Positions 1 through 7,906 are shown, counted from the stretch's first letter. The stretch: 63,060 nt of DNA from Candidatus Neomarinimicrobiota bacterium (GCA_016784545.1 JADHUM010000015.1:1-63060), one strand, 5' to 3'. A program made the numbers and translations. Notes: generated by a model not told the origin, from the letters alone.

Positions 1-1
1 T

Positions 2-97
2 TGGACCAAGGGATTTGGCAACCGTAATGGTTATGATTGGCCCAAACAGATTGATCGTTGGAAAACTAAAAAATGGAATAAGAAGCATAACGCATAA
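2..97 (+). CDS. PilX-like minor pilin paralogue, C-terminal fragment
   Basis: This is the 3' end of a gene that begins before the window; only the last 31 codons and TAA are present. The encoded tail (WTKGFGNR, YDWPKQI, RWKTKKW, KKHNA) matches the C-termini of the two complete paralogues that follow at 542-1477 and 1876-2814 almost residue for residue. It is therefore the first visible member of a tandem family of at least three. A terminator hairpin follows at 132-157. Function is inferred from the complete copies, which look like PilX-type pilus-associated proteins with a beta-helical body. Confidence 0.8.
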   Translation, partial: WTKGFGNRNGYDWPKQIDRWKTKKWNKKHNA

Positions 98-131
98 ACA
101 ACTCTAACCATCACCAACAGTTCCTTCCTAT

Positions 132-157
132 AGCCCTCACTCGTTGAGGGCTTTTTT
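132..157 (+). terminator. Rho-independent terminator after first pilin paralogue
   Basis: The stem AGCCCTCA/TGAGGGCT (132-139 with 145-152) encloses a short loop and runs into six Ts. It lies 35 bases after the stop of the partial gene, so each paralogue appears to be its own transcription unit. Confidence 0.85.
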
Positions 158-513
158 ATGACATAAGCCTACCCTAGCTCTACCCTCCAACCACCCGTTT
201 CCAAGCTTTTCTAACACCCTTCCAGGGCGTGCATACGTGCCATTCTGCTACTGGGCGAAACTGCTTATACATTATCATAGTTTCGTATAATAAATATCAT
301 GAATATCACCTTATAGTATTGTATATATTATATTTATAATAGTCATATATATATTCGTCTCTAATTACACACAAATAATAGTCTGCTATACATGACACTC
401 AAATAATGTATATTCATATTATGTCGTTATATTATTACTTTATATCAATATGAATATATATATGACTATGTTAAGTTACTATTAATACTGGAATTATATT
501 TCTCATTAGCTTT
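158..513. other. AT-rich intergenic spacer between paralogues
   Basis: About 350 bases without a credible gene, very rich in A and T. The notable structure is an 18-bp perfect inverted repeat (339-356 and 452-469), listed separately. A sigma-54-like promoter begins at its right edge. Confidence 0.7.
339..469. repeat. 18-bp perfect inverted repeat; arm recurs in the next spacer
   Basis: Positions 339-356 read ATAGTCATATATATATTC and positions 452-469 are its exact reverse complement, 95 bases apart. Sixteen bases of the same arm recur at 1595-1610 in the spacer before the next paralogue. The repeats sit about 55-190 bases upstream of the -24/-12 motifs, so binding sites for a regulator are possible. 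A simple AT-rich fold cannot be excluded. Confidence 0.6.
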
Positions 514-529
514 TGGCACAGCATTTGAA
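514..529 (+). promoter_or_regulatory. Sigma-54-like promoter P1 (TGGCAC-N5-TTGAA)
   Basis: TGGCAC at 514-519, five bases, then TTGAA at 525-529. This is the exact geometry of a -24/-12 promoter, with TTGA in place of the consensus TTGC. The predicted start of transcription is near 540, only two bases before the ATG of the downstream gene, so its mRNA would be essentially leaderless. The same motif occurs before the next paralogue (1768-1783) and before the surface operon (46707-46722). Confidence 0.55.
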
Positions 530-541
530 CATATATAAGGC

Positions 542-1477
542 ATGTTAGTAGCCGTCCTCATGTTATTCGTAGTCTTTTCCTTCACAGGTGTTGCCGTGCT
601 GAACGTTGCCTATGTCTCCACAGCCAGCTCTCACGAGACTGTTAACAACATCAAAGTGCAATATGCCCTGGAGTCCTCATTGAATGAAAGCTTATGGCGC
701 CTGAACAGCGGAGCCGACACTTTGGTTAACACCAGTGTTGATGGCATCACTACTATCTTTAATCTTGAATTGAATATTTTAAGCGTTGATGTTGATAAGT
801 TCCAGATGGAAACTGAGATCCTTATAGACCTCTCTGATGATACGCATTTTGATCGTGGTATTGCAGCTGAAGCAGAGGTTTCCTTAGACGGGTATGATCC
901 AGGTTTATCAGATGATAATCAAGTACGTGGTGGATTCAATTTCTTACCTGAAGCTGACCTTCAATATTTTCTCGATAATGCCACACAAATCCATACGTCC
1001 TCATATAAGCATTGGACCAACAATACTTTTCCTGATGGAATCCATGTTTTTACTGGAAATTTCATATCCCTACAAGATGTTAGAATCACCTCTGGCACTC
1101 TCATCTTCACCGGTCACCATATTAATTTTTGGGGCGACAACGAGATCACAGCACCTGCCGGTGATACTACCAGCACTTCAGCCGCCCTGATATTCACAAA
1201 CCCAAGCCAGGATTTTGAAATGTTCAGCCTTGGCGGAAATGAATCAATCATCGGAGCCATCTACTGCAAGGGTGATATAGAACTTCATAATGGATATGTT
1301 TCAGGTCCCGTCATTGGTCGCAATGTGAGCCTCGGAAGCAACATCGATGTTATGGATGAAGAGCACAGTGATCGTTATCGTTGGACCAAAGGTTTTGGCA
1401 ACAGAGACAATTATGATTGGCCCAAACAGATTGGTCGCTGGAAAACCAAGAAATGGAATAAGAAACACAACGCCTAA
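542..1477 (+). CDS. PilX-like minor pilin / pilus-associated protein, copy 1
   Basis: A 311-residue protein. Residues 1-25 form a hydrophobic segment followed by a sequence resembling the PilX N-terminal helix (QYALESSLNESLWRLN). The body (about 150-270) carries short, Gly/Asn-rich beta-strand repeats (GTLIFTGHHINFW, GAIYCKGDIELHNG, GPVIGRNVSLG) typical of the beta-helical part of pilus-tip proteins. The C-terminus is strongly basic and aromatic. Most positions are identical to copy 2. No class III leader (K/R-G before the helix) is present. An 80-bp segment that carries the 5' UTR and ribosome-binding site in copy 2 is missing here, leaving the ATG at the predicted transcription start. Either it is translated leaderless or the copy is silent. 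The PilX-like function is inferred from architecture and from the neighbouring prepilin gene. Confidence 0.7.
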   Translation: MLVAVLMLFVVFSFTGVAVLNVAYVSTASSHETVNNIKVQYALESSLNESLWRLNSGADTLVNTSVDGITTIFNLELNILSVDVDKFQMETEILIDLSDDTHFDRGIAAEAEVSLDGYDPGLSDDNQVRGGFNFLPEADLQYFLDNATQIHTSSYKHWTNNTFPDGIHVFTGNFISLQDVRITSGTLIFTGHHINFWGDNEITAPAGDTTSTSAALIFTNPSQDFEMFSLGGNESIIGAIYCKGDIELHNGYVSGPVIGRNVSLGSNIDVMDEEHSDRYRWTKGFGNRDNYDWPKQIGRWKTKKWNKKHNA

Positions 1478-1513
1478 ACAGAACTGCAAAACAACCCACA
1501 TATAGCCCCCTAG

Positions 1514-1539
1514 AGCCCTCCTAACACGAGGGCTTTTTT
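1514..1539 (+). terminator. Rho-independent terminator after copy 1
   Basis: Stem AGCCCTC/GAGGGCT (1514-1520 with 1528-1534) followed by a T run. The stem is nearly the same as the hairpin after the first paralogue, so the duplication unit included gene plus terminator. Confidence 0.8.
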
Positions 1540-1767
1540 ATTGCTGCAAAGGACTGCATATCATTTATGTTATTGTTTATAATGTGATTATCTGAGTCAT
1601 ATATATATTCATTATTATTTTATTGTCTTTAAGAGTCTTATTATTACTACACTCCCGTTTGTTACTATTGCTTATTGTCGTACATTTAATACCATTATAA
1701 AATGTGAATAAATTTAGGACATATCTAAACAACTGTTAAATAAGTACTTATAGAGCATTAATAATTT

Positions 1768-1783
1768 TGGCATGCGATTTGAA
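1768..1783 (+). promoter_or_regulatory. Sigma-54-like promoter P2 (TGGCAT-N5-TTGAA)
   Basis: TGGCAT at 1768-1773 and TTGAA at 1779-1783 have exactly the P1 spacing and are followed, as in P1, by a TATATA-(A/T)GG stretch. The predicted start is near 1793, giving copy 2 a 5' UTR of about 80 bases. Confidence 0.55.
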
Positions 1784-1798
1784 TGTATATATGGCAGT

Positions 1799-1882
1799 AT
1801 GCGAAACACAACACAACATAATAGTTCTAATCATCACCAGACCATGGCAGTGGTTGCCATAATCGGAGTCTCATCATGTTAG
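1799..1882 (+). CDS. 27-codon leader ORF overlapping start of copy 2
   Basis: A short frame from ATG 1799 to TAG 1880-1882 runs through the copy 2 UTR and overlaps the ATG at 1876 in another frame. Its product starts polar (MRNTTQHN) and ends hydrophobic (MAVVAIIGVSS). It may be the remains of a prepilin leader cut off from the helix by a -1 or +2 frame shift, or a translationally coupling leader. It has no clear ribosome-binding site of its own. It could also be chance. Confidence 0.3.
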   Translation: MRNTTQHNSSNHHQTMAVVAIIGVSSC

Positions 1883-2814
1883 TAGCCGTCCTTATGCTCT
1901 TCCTCGTTTTTAGTTTTACTGGTGTGGCCGTACTTAATGTAGCATACGTTTCAACTGCCAGCTCAGCTGAGACCGTTAATAATATCAAACTACAGTATGC
2001 CATGGAATCTTCAGTGAACGAATCCTTATGGCTCTTAAACAACGGTCCTGACAGTCTTATTAATGTTTCAGCTGATGGCATCACCACAATCTTTGATCCA
2101 GTCTTGAATACCCTGAGTGTTAATGTTGACAGATTTCAGATGGAAACAGAAATCCTCCTGGACCTTTCTGACGATACTCATTTCGATAGAGGTATTGCTG
2201 CTGAAGGATCTGTCAGTCTAGATGGCTATGATCCTGGTTTGGAAGATGAAAATCAGGCACGTGGTGGCTTTAACTTTCTTCCTGAAGCAGATCTTCAATA
2301 TTTTCTTGATAATGCTACTTCAGTACACACTAACTCCTGGAAGGTCTGGTCCAACAACACCTTTCCTAATGGTATCCACGTATTTACTGGTAACTACATT
2401 GCCCTTGATGATATTAGAATTACTTCCGGAACATTAGTTTTCACTGGACACCATGTAAGTTTTTGGGGCGACAATGAAATTACTGCTCCCGCAGGCGATA
2501 CTACCGGTACCTATCCAGCAGTAATCTTCACCAACCCCAATCAAGATTTTGATATCTATAGCATAAATGGATCTGAAACTATAGTCGGAGCGATCTACTG
2601 CAAGGGCAATATCAACATACAAAATGGCAACATTTCAGGACCCGTCATCGGACGCAATGTCTCACTGAATAACCACTTCAATCTGTTGGATGCTGAGCAT
2701 AGTGACCGTTATCGCTGGACAAAAGGTTTTGGAAACCGAAGTGACTACGATTGGCCAAAGCAGATCGGTCGCTGGAAAACCAAGTCATGGAAGAAAAAAC
2801 ATCATCAGGCATAA
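1876..2814 (+). CDS. PilX-like minor pilin / pilus-associated protein, copy 2
   Basis: A 312-residue paralogue of copy 1 with the same hydrophobic N-terminal helix (MLVAVLMLFLVFSF), PilX-like segment (QYAMESSVNESLWLLN), beta-helical body and basic tail. The ATG at 1876 is chosen because GGAG lies seven bases upstream and no other start exists in this frame back to the stop at 1828. As annotated it lacks a prepilin peptidase leader, unlike the neighbouring prepilin at 2871. The nucleotide differences from copy 1 are largely silent, which suggests both copies were kept functional for a long time. It is followed after 56 bases by the prepilin gene, possibly in the same transcript. Confidence 0.75.
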   Translation: MLVAVLMLFLVFSFTGVAVLNVAYVSTASSAETVNNIKLQYAMESSVNESLWLLNNGPDSLINVSADGITTIFDPVLNTLSVNVDRFQMETEILLDLSDDTHFDRGIAAEGSVSLDGYDPGLEDENQARGGFNFLPEADLQYFLDNATSVHTNSWKVWSNNTFPNGIHVFTGNYIALDDIRITSGTLVFTGHHVSFWGDNEITAPAGDTTGTYPAVIFTNPNQDFDIYSINGSETIVGAIYCKGNINIQNGNISGPVIGRNVSLNNHFNLLDAEHSDRYRWTKGFGNRSDYDWPKQIGRWKTKSWKKKHHQA

Positions 2815-2870
2815 CCCATGTCACCCGGTTTAACTATCACCAAACACACCCTGCATAAGGAGAATAGAAA

Positions 2871-3317
2871 ATGACAACAACAACCGAACGGATTTTCAGC
2901 GGTATGCCAAAACCAAATAGTTCAAGAATGGTACGTGGGTTTTCTATGGTGGAACTGGCCATTGTCATTGGCATGATAGCACTTTTGACTGCCATTGCCA
3001 TTCCCATCTATGCATCTAATGTTAATAAGGCTAAATTGAGTGAGGCTGATGCCAACCTGGGTAGCATCCGGACTCAGCTTCGCATTTATTACGGCCAGAA
3101 TAGTGAATATCCCAAGGCTCCCACCGGGGCTATGGTGGTTGGTGCTCACTGGAATGACATTAACACCGGTGGACTAACGGGTAAGTACTTTGAAGATTCT
3201 GCATATAGATATGTAAGTGCAGAAGGAATTCAGTTCACAATAACCTGCCAAGCAGAATCTCAACTCAATTCAGATCGAACCATTGACGAATCCGGAAATC
3301 TAGCTGGCGGAAATTAG
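2871..3317 (+). CDS. Type IV prepilin (major-pilin-like)
   Basis: A 148-residue type IV pilin precursor. It has a 23-residue polar leader ending in RMVRG, then the processing site G|FSMVELAIVIGMIALL with Glu5 of the mature protein, and a hydrophobic helix of about 25 residues continuing to IPIYASN. The globular part is short (about 95 residues) with no obvious C-terminal disulfide pair. The leader would be cut and N-methylated by a PilD peptidase, which is not in this window. AAGGAG lies eight bases before the ATG. Next to pilin-like paralogues and upstream of pilM-Q, it is probably a fibre subunit. A pseudopilin of a type II-like system is the alternative. Confidence 0.85.
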   Translation: MTTTTERIFSGMPKPNSSRMVRGFSMVELAIVIGMIALLTAIAIPIYASNVNKAKLSEADANLGSIRTQLRIYYGQNSEYPKAPTGAMVVGAHWNDINTGGLTGKYFEDSAYRYVSAEGIQFTITCQAESQLNSDRTIDESGNLAGGN

Positions 3318-3325
3318 GAAGTCTC

Positions 3326-3592
3326 ATGAACGCTATCATGGTACAGCAATCAAAACATGTTGAGCTAGATCCCATTGGCAGCTATTCTAAAATCGAATCC
3401 CTGCCCGCTCAGGATTCAAATCCGCAACAAATAGCTCTATCATTCCCCTTAGTATGTATTGAAAACTACCATCAGTATGCTGAATCAGATCAGACCGCGT
3501 TCATCGATATTAAACATCTTAAAGCTTGTCCTCGACTAGCAGGTTCCCAAGATCAGGCTGATCCTGACCTTGTGATGAAGGGTGGTCGTTGA
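3326..3592 (+). CDS. Hypothetical 88-residue protein in the pilin operon
   Basis: It starts eight bases after the prepilin stop, with AGGAAG placed to drive the ATG at 3326, and ends before a terminator. The product has no signal peptide, membrane segment or motif I recognise. Two Cys (PLVCIEN, KACPRL) are the only notable residues. Tight spacing argues that it is translated with the prepilin. A role in pilin chaperoning or regulation would be a guess. Confidence 0.55.
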   Translation: MNAIMVQQSKHVELDPIGSYSKIESLPAQDSNPQQIALSFPLVCIENYHQYAESDQTAFIDIKHLKACPRLAGSQDQADPDLVMKGGR

Positions 3593-3658
3593 AAACCAAT
3601 TGATGGGATTATTTGTTTTCCCGCAGAACACCTCCAGCCCACCAATCAACCCAAAAAG

Positions 3659-3684
3659 TCCTCCGTAATCTGGGGGATTTTTTT
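3659..3684 (+). terminator. Terminator ending the pilin unit
   Basis: TCCTCC (3659-3664) pairs with GGGGGA (3672-3677) around a seven-base loop and is followed by seven Ts. It separates the pilin genes from pilM. Confidence 0.7.
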
Positions 3685-3814
3685 ATTATCGAAATACCTG
3701 GTTTGTAGCCTTTTTGAATAGAATCTAGAGCAGGCATTTCTATATTCATTAGATGTGTGTGACCTGAAATGAATTACGAATTGCTTATAAAATAAAACCA
3801 AGCATTTAGGGATC

Positions 3815-4858
3815 GTGGCTAGAGCAAAAAAAATAAGAATCGGTATAGATATTGGGACCAATGCTATCAAGGTGGCCGCATACTATACTAAAAAAAGTAG
3901 CCGTAAACATGCCAAGCTATTAAAGTACGACTATCTTGAAGAGGATGTTGTTAAAGATGTGCGTGAGATAAATGAAACTCACGTCATGAATGGTGTCAAA
4001 ACCCTCTTGTCTGAATTGCCCTATAAACGAGCCGATATCAACGTGGGTCTCAGTGCAAAATATCAGAACCTGTTTTTCCTGCAACTTCCCCAGATCGCTA
4101 CACACGAATTGAAGCAGGCTCTTTTTTGGGAATTGTCTCCCCTACTGGCTGATCCTGCCGATAACTATGACTATGACTTTACCGTCCTGCCACAATCGCA
4201 GAAGAAAAAACTGAATGTCTTACTCGCTGTTATAAAGAAGAATCGAATTGAGTGGCTAACCAAAGTTTTCAAGTCGCTTTCTACCAATATTAGAGTGTTG
4301 GAAACCAGTACCTTGCCCACCGTTCAACTATTTCATAAAATGAATCCTAAAATCACTGAAGCGGTTGGTATTTTGCAATTGGGTGGTACAAATTCACACT
4401 ATACGATTATTGATTCTGCCCAGCATCCTGAATTTCTCTATCTTCCTTTTGGTGGCAACAATCTCAACTCCATTATTGCCAAGTCTGCAGATATTTCATT
4501 TATCGAAGTGGAATACTTGCGCAGGGGAGTCCTTGAGGTCAGCTCAAATGACCAGCCGATTACAGCATTGTACATGGAAAACAAAATCGTCGGGCAGAAG
4601 CTCAAAGAATTATCCCTGACCATTCGCAAATTAAACTTCAGACACTTTTATAATACCGGCCAGAAGGTTGAGAAACTTTATGTTACAGGTGGCTTGCTAA
4701 ATGATTCATTCATCAAATCCTTTTTTACCTTATCTGAAGAGATTATGGAAATCCCTGCTGAGATATGGGATCCTATGTCGGAATTCTTTCCAGATATAGA
4801 AGTTACCACCGGTAATCAATATCAATTTTCCACGGCAATTGGGTTGGCTCTGAGATAG
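3815..4858 (+). CDS. pilM: PilM-like actin-fold pilus assembly ATPase
   Basis: A 347-residue cytoplasmic protein of the PilM/FtsA-like actin superfamily. The phosphate-1 motif IGIDIGTNAIK is at residues 8-18. A second nucleotide-binding segment (LQLGGTNSHYTIID) is near 186 and a YVTGG adenosine-type motif near 289. PilM binds the cytoplasmic N-terminus of PilN and links the alignment complex to the pilus motor. The start is GTG at 3815, with AGGG just upstream at short spacing; no better start is visible. It is the first gene of a five-gene operon with touching or overlapping genes. Confidence 0.85.
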   Translation: MARAKKIRIGIDIGTNAIKVAAYYTKKSSRKHAKLLKYDYLEEDVVKDVREINETHVMNGVKTLLSELPYKRADINVGLSAKYQNLFFLQLPQIATHELKQALFWELSPLLADPADNYDYDFTVLPQSQKKKLNVLLAVIKKNRIEWLTKVFKSLSTNIRVLETSTLPTVQLFHKMNPKITEAVGILQLGGTNSHYTIIDSAQHPEFLYLPFGGNNLNSIIAKSADISFIEVEYLRRGVLEVSSNDQPITALYMENKIVGQKLKELSLTIRKLNFRHFYNTGQKVEKLYVTGGLLNDSFIKSFFTLSEEIMEIPAEIWDPMSEFFPDIEVTTGNQYQFSTAIGLALR

Positions 4859-4860
4859 TA

Positions 4861-5466
4861 ATGGAATATCAACTAAATTTTCTAAGCTCCACTGCCGATG
4901 AACGCGTAAGGCGACATCTCAAGCGATTTAGTTTTCTATTGTATGTCATCATATTTGGTGCAACCATCTTTATTCTGGTGAGGACTCATGAAAGTCAAGC
5001 CTACATGGCTCAGGTATTTGAAGGTTTGAACTCTGATATTGAAGGGAAAATCTCAAGCGTTGAACCACGTATGTTATTTCTTGAACGCAAAATCGGGGTT
5101 CGTAATCGATTAAGAAAAGAATCTGATGTCTTCCTGCAGCCCAGTGCCCGGCCGTCCGTCTGGCGCAAAATATTGATCGATATTACCAAAGCCTTACCAC
5201 CGGATCTGGTGATTACAAAAATTTTCTCCAAGGCCGAAGTAAAGACCAACAAAAAAAAGGATACTGGCCCTGATTTAACCATTGAAGGCTATACCTACAT
5301 CGAGGGTGGGAACCGGGATATTCTTTCTGTGGATAATTTCCGCGGGAATCTTCTCTTTAGCTTACCGCTATCTACACTCTACTCTGATATCAAGGTAGAA
5401 AACAACCGAATTTACAAAGAAGAAGACCGACTTAAGTTGGTATTCTCACTGGGATTGTACCGATGA
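4861..5466 (+). CDS. pilN: PilN-like pilus alignment subcomplex protein
   Basis: A 201-residue bitopic inner-membrane protein. A short cytoplasmic N-terminus begins MEYQLNFL, as in PilN proteins that bind PilM. One transmembrane helix lies at about 25-43 (LLYVIIFGATIFILV). A coiled stretch and an alpha/beta periplasmic domain (about 95-200) follow. It starts two bases after pilM and overlaps pilO by four bases (ATGA). The identification rests on position, size and topology more than on sequence. Confidence 0.75.
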   Translation: MEYQLNFLSSTADERVRRHLKRFSFLLYVIIFGATIFILVRTHESQAYMAQVFEGLNSDIEGKISSVEPRMLFLERKIGVRNRLRKESDVFLQPSARPSVWRKILIDITKALPPDLVITKIFSKAEVKTNKKKDTGPDLTIEGYTYIEGGNRDILSVDNFRGNLLFSLPLSTLYSDIKVENNRIYKEEDRLKLVFSLGLYR

Positions 5467-6047
5467 AAAAACAATTCCAATTCTGGTTAGAAGCAGTACA
5501 GATGAAATGGTTGGTAACAGCCATTGTAATCTATTTCGCTATTACAGGTTCTTCCCTGCAAGTTCTGATCCTGCCTGAGAGTCAACGCTACGATGAGGCC
5601 GTGCTAAGACAGAACCAACTCGCAGAGACCTATATCGACCTGGTGAGCCTTGATATAGAGATGGCTATTGAAAACCTTAATACTCAGTTGGCCGTCCTGG
5701 ACTCTTTGGAAGCAATCTTCAAGTCGCGCCTGTTGGGGAGTACTCGAGTTAATGCTATTTTCCCGGTTCTCGATAGGTTCTGTACCAATGCTTTGCTAAA
5801 AGTTGTCACCCTGGAGCCCATGAATAAATTTAATAATATTGGCAAAAACTATCAGGCTCATCTAATTAGATTGAGTATGATTGGGAGATTTCAGGACTTT
5901 CTGAAGTTCCTGGATATGATCGAGAAGCATAGTGAATGGATTCTTATTGATGAAATGGGCATAAAGCCTCTTGAACGAAATGACTATGCCCGATATGATT
6001 TAACACTCTCAGTTTTAGTCTCAAAAGGGGGAAAAAGTGAAGAATAA
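5463..6047 (+). CDS. pilO: PilO-like pilus alignment subcomplex protein
   Basis: A 194-residue protein with one transmembrane helix (about 15-36), a coiled-coil region (about 45-85) and a small C-terminal ferredoxin-like domain. This is the usual layout of PilO, which pairs with PilN in the periplasm and connects to PilP. It overlaps pilN by ATGA and the next gene by 11 bases. The family assignment comes from operon order and topology. Confidence 0.72.
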   Translation: MKKQFQFWLEAVQMKWLVTAIVIYFAITGSSLQVLILPESQRYDEAVLRQNQLAETYIDLVSLDIEMAIENLNTQLAVLDSLEAIFKSRLLGSTRVNAIFPVLDRFCTNALLKVVTLEPMNKFNNIGKNYQAHLIRLSMIGRFQDFLKFLDMIEKHSEWILIDEMGIKPLERNDYARYDLTLSVLVSKGGKSEE

Positions 6048-6594
6048 AAACACCACCCTCCTGATTTTTCTGCTGGCTTTCATTGTTCTACTTTCTGGTG
6101 GTCTGTATTTCACAGGAACCTTTGATAAAATATTTTCTGCCGAAGTGGCTGGGACAGTTGGCAACACACTTGCGTTGGATCTGGAGACGCTTCAGACCAC
6201 GATAAGAACCGTATCTTCTAAAAGCATTGAGAATCTTGCATTCGTCGAAGCCATAGATACTCTCAGTTCAAATGCTGACCTGACGAAAATGCGTAATCCC
6301 TTTGTAAGAGTCTATGTGGCACCACCTCCCAAGCCAAAAGAGGATAAACCAGAACCTAAAGCCACCAAGAAGACCACTAAGAAGCCGGTCACGCGCAAAA
6401 AACGTATTGTACGACCCAAAATTACCATCAATGGTATTATCTGGGATAGATCAGCTCCATACGCTATTTTAAACAATGATATTTATGGCGAAGGTGACCA
6501 GATACAAGGGTACACTGTCCAAACCATACAGGACACAATGATCGTATTAGGAAATAGTGATGATATTTTTTCCATTGTTATCGAGAGAGAGTGA
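6037..6594 (+). CDS. PilP-like / GspC-like secretin-linking protein
   Basis: A 185-residue protein with an N-terminal membrane anchor (about 7-27), a Pro/Lys-rich linker (about 92-125; PPKPKEDKPEPK, KKTTKKPVTRKKR) and a C-terminal small beta domain (ITINGIIWDRSAPYAILN, about 128-185). That domain resembles the homology region of GspC/PilP that docks on the secretin N0/N1 domains. PilP is usually a lipoprotein; here no lipobox is seen and an uncleaved anchor looks more likely, as in GspC. GTG at 6037 is the start, with AGGGGG six bases upstream. Confidence 0.65.
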   Translation: MKNKNTTLLIFLLAFIVLLSGGLYFTGTFDKIFSAEVAGTVGNTLALDLETLQTTIRTVSSKSIENLAFVEAIDTLSSNADLTKMRNPFVRVYVAPPPKPKEDKPEPKATKKTTKKPVTRKKRIVRPKITINGIIWDRSAPYAILNNDIYGEGDQIQGYTVQTIQDTMIVLGNSDDIFSIVIERE

Positions 6595-6595
6595 T

Positions 6596-7906
6596 ATGAG
6601 ATCAAGCAATAATTTCAATCAGTTAGTCCGCACTACTATAATTCTGTTAATTGCGCTGATGCCACTGTTTGCACTTGCTCAAGCCAGTGGAGATAAAATC
6701 TCCATTTCTGTGAAAGAAGTCAAATTAGAGAACGTTCTTCGTATTCTCAGTGAGAAAAGTGGAATGATTTTCATCTCTGATCCCGAAATCCGTACCAAAA
6801 AAATTACTCTGGATTTGAAAGAGATTGCACCATTGGAAGCACTTTCTATAATGACCGAGCTATATGATTTGGGATTTCAACAGCTCGGTACTTCAGGTAA
6901 ATACCTAGTCACCAACAAGGACGATATAGCCATCCCAACTCGGATAGAATCATATGAATGCCAGTTTGCTGTGTCAACCGACCTTGCCGGTGCCCTTTCT
7001 CCTTTTGTAACAGCTGAGATTGGAAGGGTTTTTGGTGATGTCAGGACCAATACCTTGATTATTCAAGACACGCCGGGTCAGGTTGCTGAGCTTCTAAAAC
7101 TTATGGCGACTCTGGATGTCCATACAGACCAGGTACACATCAAAAGTGCCATTGTGGAAGTATCTCTCACCAATGATCATGACAGAGGGGTCCAGTGGTT
7201 TACCAAGCAAGATGCTGGCAATGGCGACGTTCGCAGTGTCTTTCAAACAAACTTTGGATTACGTGATCTGTTTACTGAGCCCCTTACAGATCCAACACCT
7301 GCTGCAATATCAGGTGGTTTTAGTTTGGGTATTATTGCTGCAGATATTGATGTCGTTCTGGGTATGCTGTCTACCACAAATGATTTAAATCTCCTCTCCA
7401 CCCCTCATCTTATGGTACTAGATAATAAGCAGGCCGAGATAGAGGTTGGAGATCAAATTCCATATCCCAAGCTGAATGAATTTGGAATGACCTCATATGA
7501 ATTTAAAAATGCAACGGTTAAGCTCTCTATTTTTGTTCATGTCAATAATGATTCGACCGTCACCATTCGACTATCACCCCAGGCTAATTTCCAACAGGGT
7601 GCAACTCCTGATGGTATCCCAATCATCTCTACCAGACGTGCCGTTACAGAAGTTATTGTAAAAAATGGCCAGACGGTGGTACTGGGAGGACTTATGCAAG
7701 AATCTGACGTGACCTCAATTTCGAAGATACCCATTCTTGGGTCCATCCCTATCATTGGTGAGCTTTTTAAATCTACTCAAACCAACAAGAAAAAAACTGA
7801 ACTTTTGGTTATGATTACTCCTGAGATTGTCGACATTTATAAGAACGGGATTAAAAGGAAAGATCTTGAAAAAATTCCCCGTGAGTTTATTCGATCGATC
7901 AAATAA
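6596..7906 (+). CDS. pilQ: PilQ-type outer-membrane secretin
   Basis: A 436-residue secretin that forms the outer-membrane pore for the pilus. The signal peptide covers residues 1 to about 30 (IILLIALMPLFALAQA). A STN/N0-like domain follows (about 34-100; VKLENVLRILSEKSG), then an N1/KH-like domain (about 110-170) and the secretin core (about 185-425). The core includes the signature TVVLGGLMQESD near 361, IPILGSIPIIGELF, and ELLVMITPEIV at the end. It is shorter than proteobacterial PilQ because AMIN domains are absent. I prefer ATG 6596, one base after the previous stop, over an upstream in-frame ATG because it places the signal peptide at the N-terminus. Confidence 0.88.
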   Translation: MRSSNNFNQLVRTTIILLIALMPLFALAQASGDKISISVKEVKLENVLRILSEKSGMIFISDPEIRTKKITLDLKEIAPLEALSIMTELYDLGFQQLGTSGKYLVTNKDDIAIPTRIESYECQFAVSTDLAGALSPFVTAEIGRVFGDVRTNTLIIQDTPGQVAELLKLMATLDVHTDQVHIKSAIVEVSLTNDHDRGVQWFTKQDAGNGDVRSVFQTNFGLRDLFTEPLTDPTPAAISGGFSLGIIAADIDVVLGMLSTTNDLNLLSTPHLMVLDNKQAEIEVGDQIPYPKLNEFGMTSYEFKNATVKLSIFVHVNNDSTVTIRLSPQANFQQGATPDGIPIISTRRAVTEVIVKNGQTVVLGGLMQESDVTSISKIPILGSIPIIGELFKSTQTNKKKTELLVMITPEIVDIYKNGIKRKDLEKIPREFIRSIK

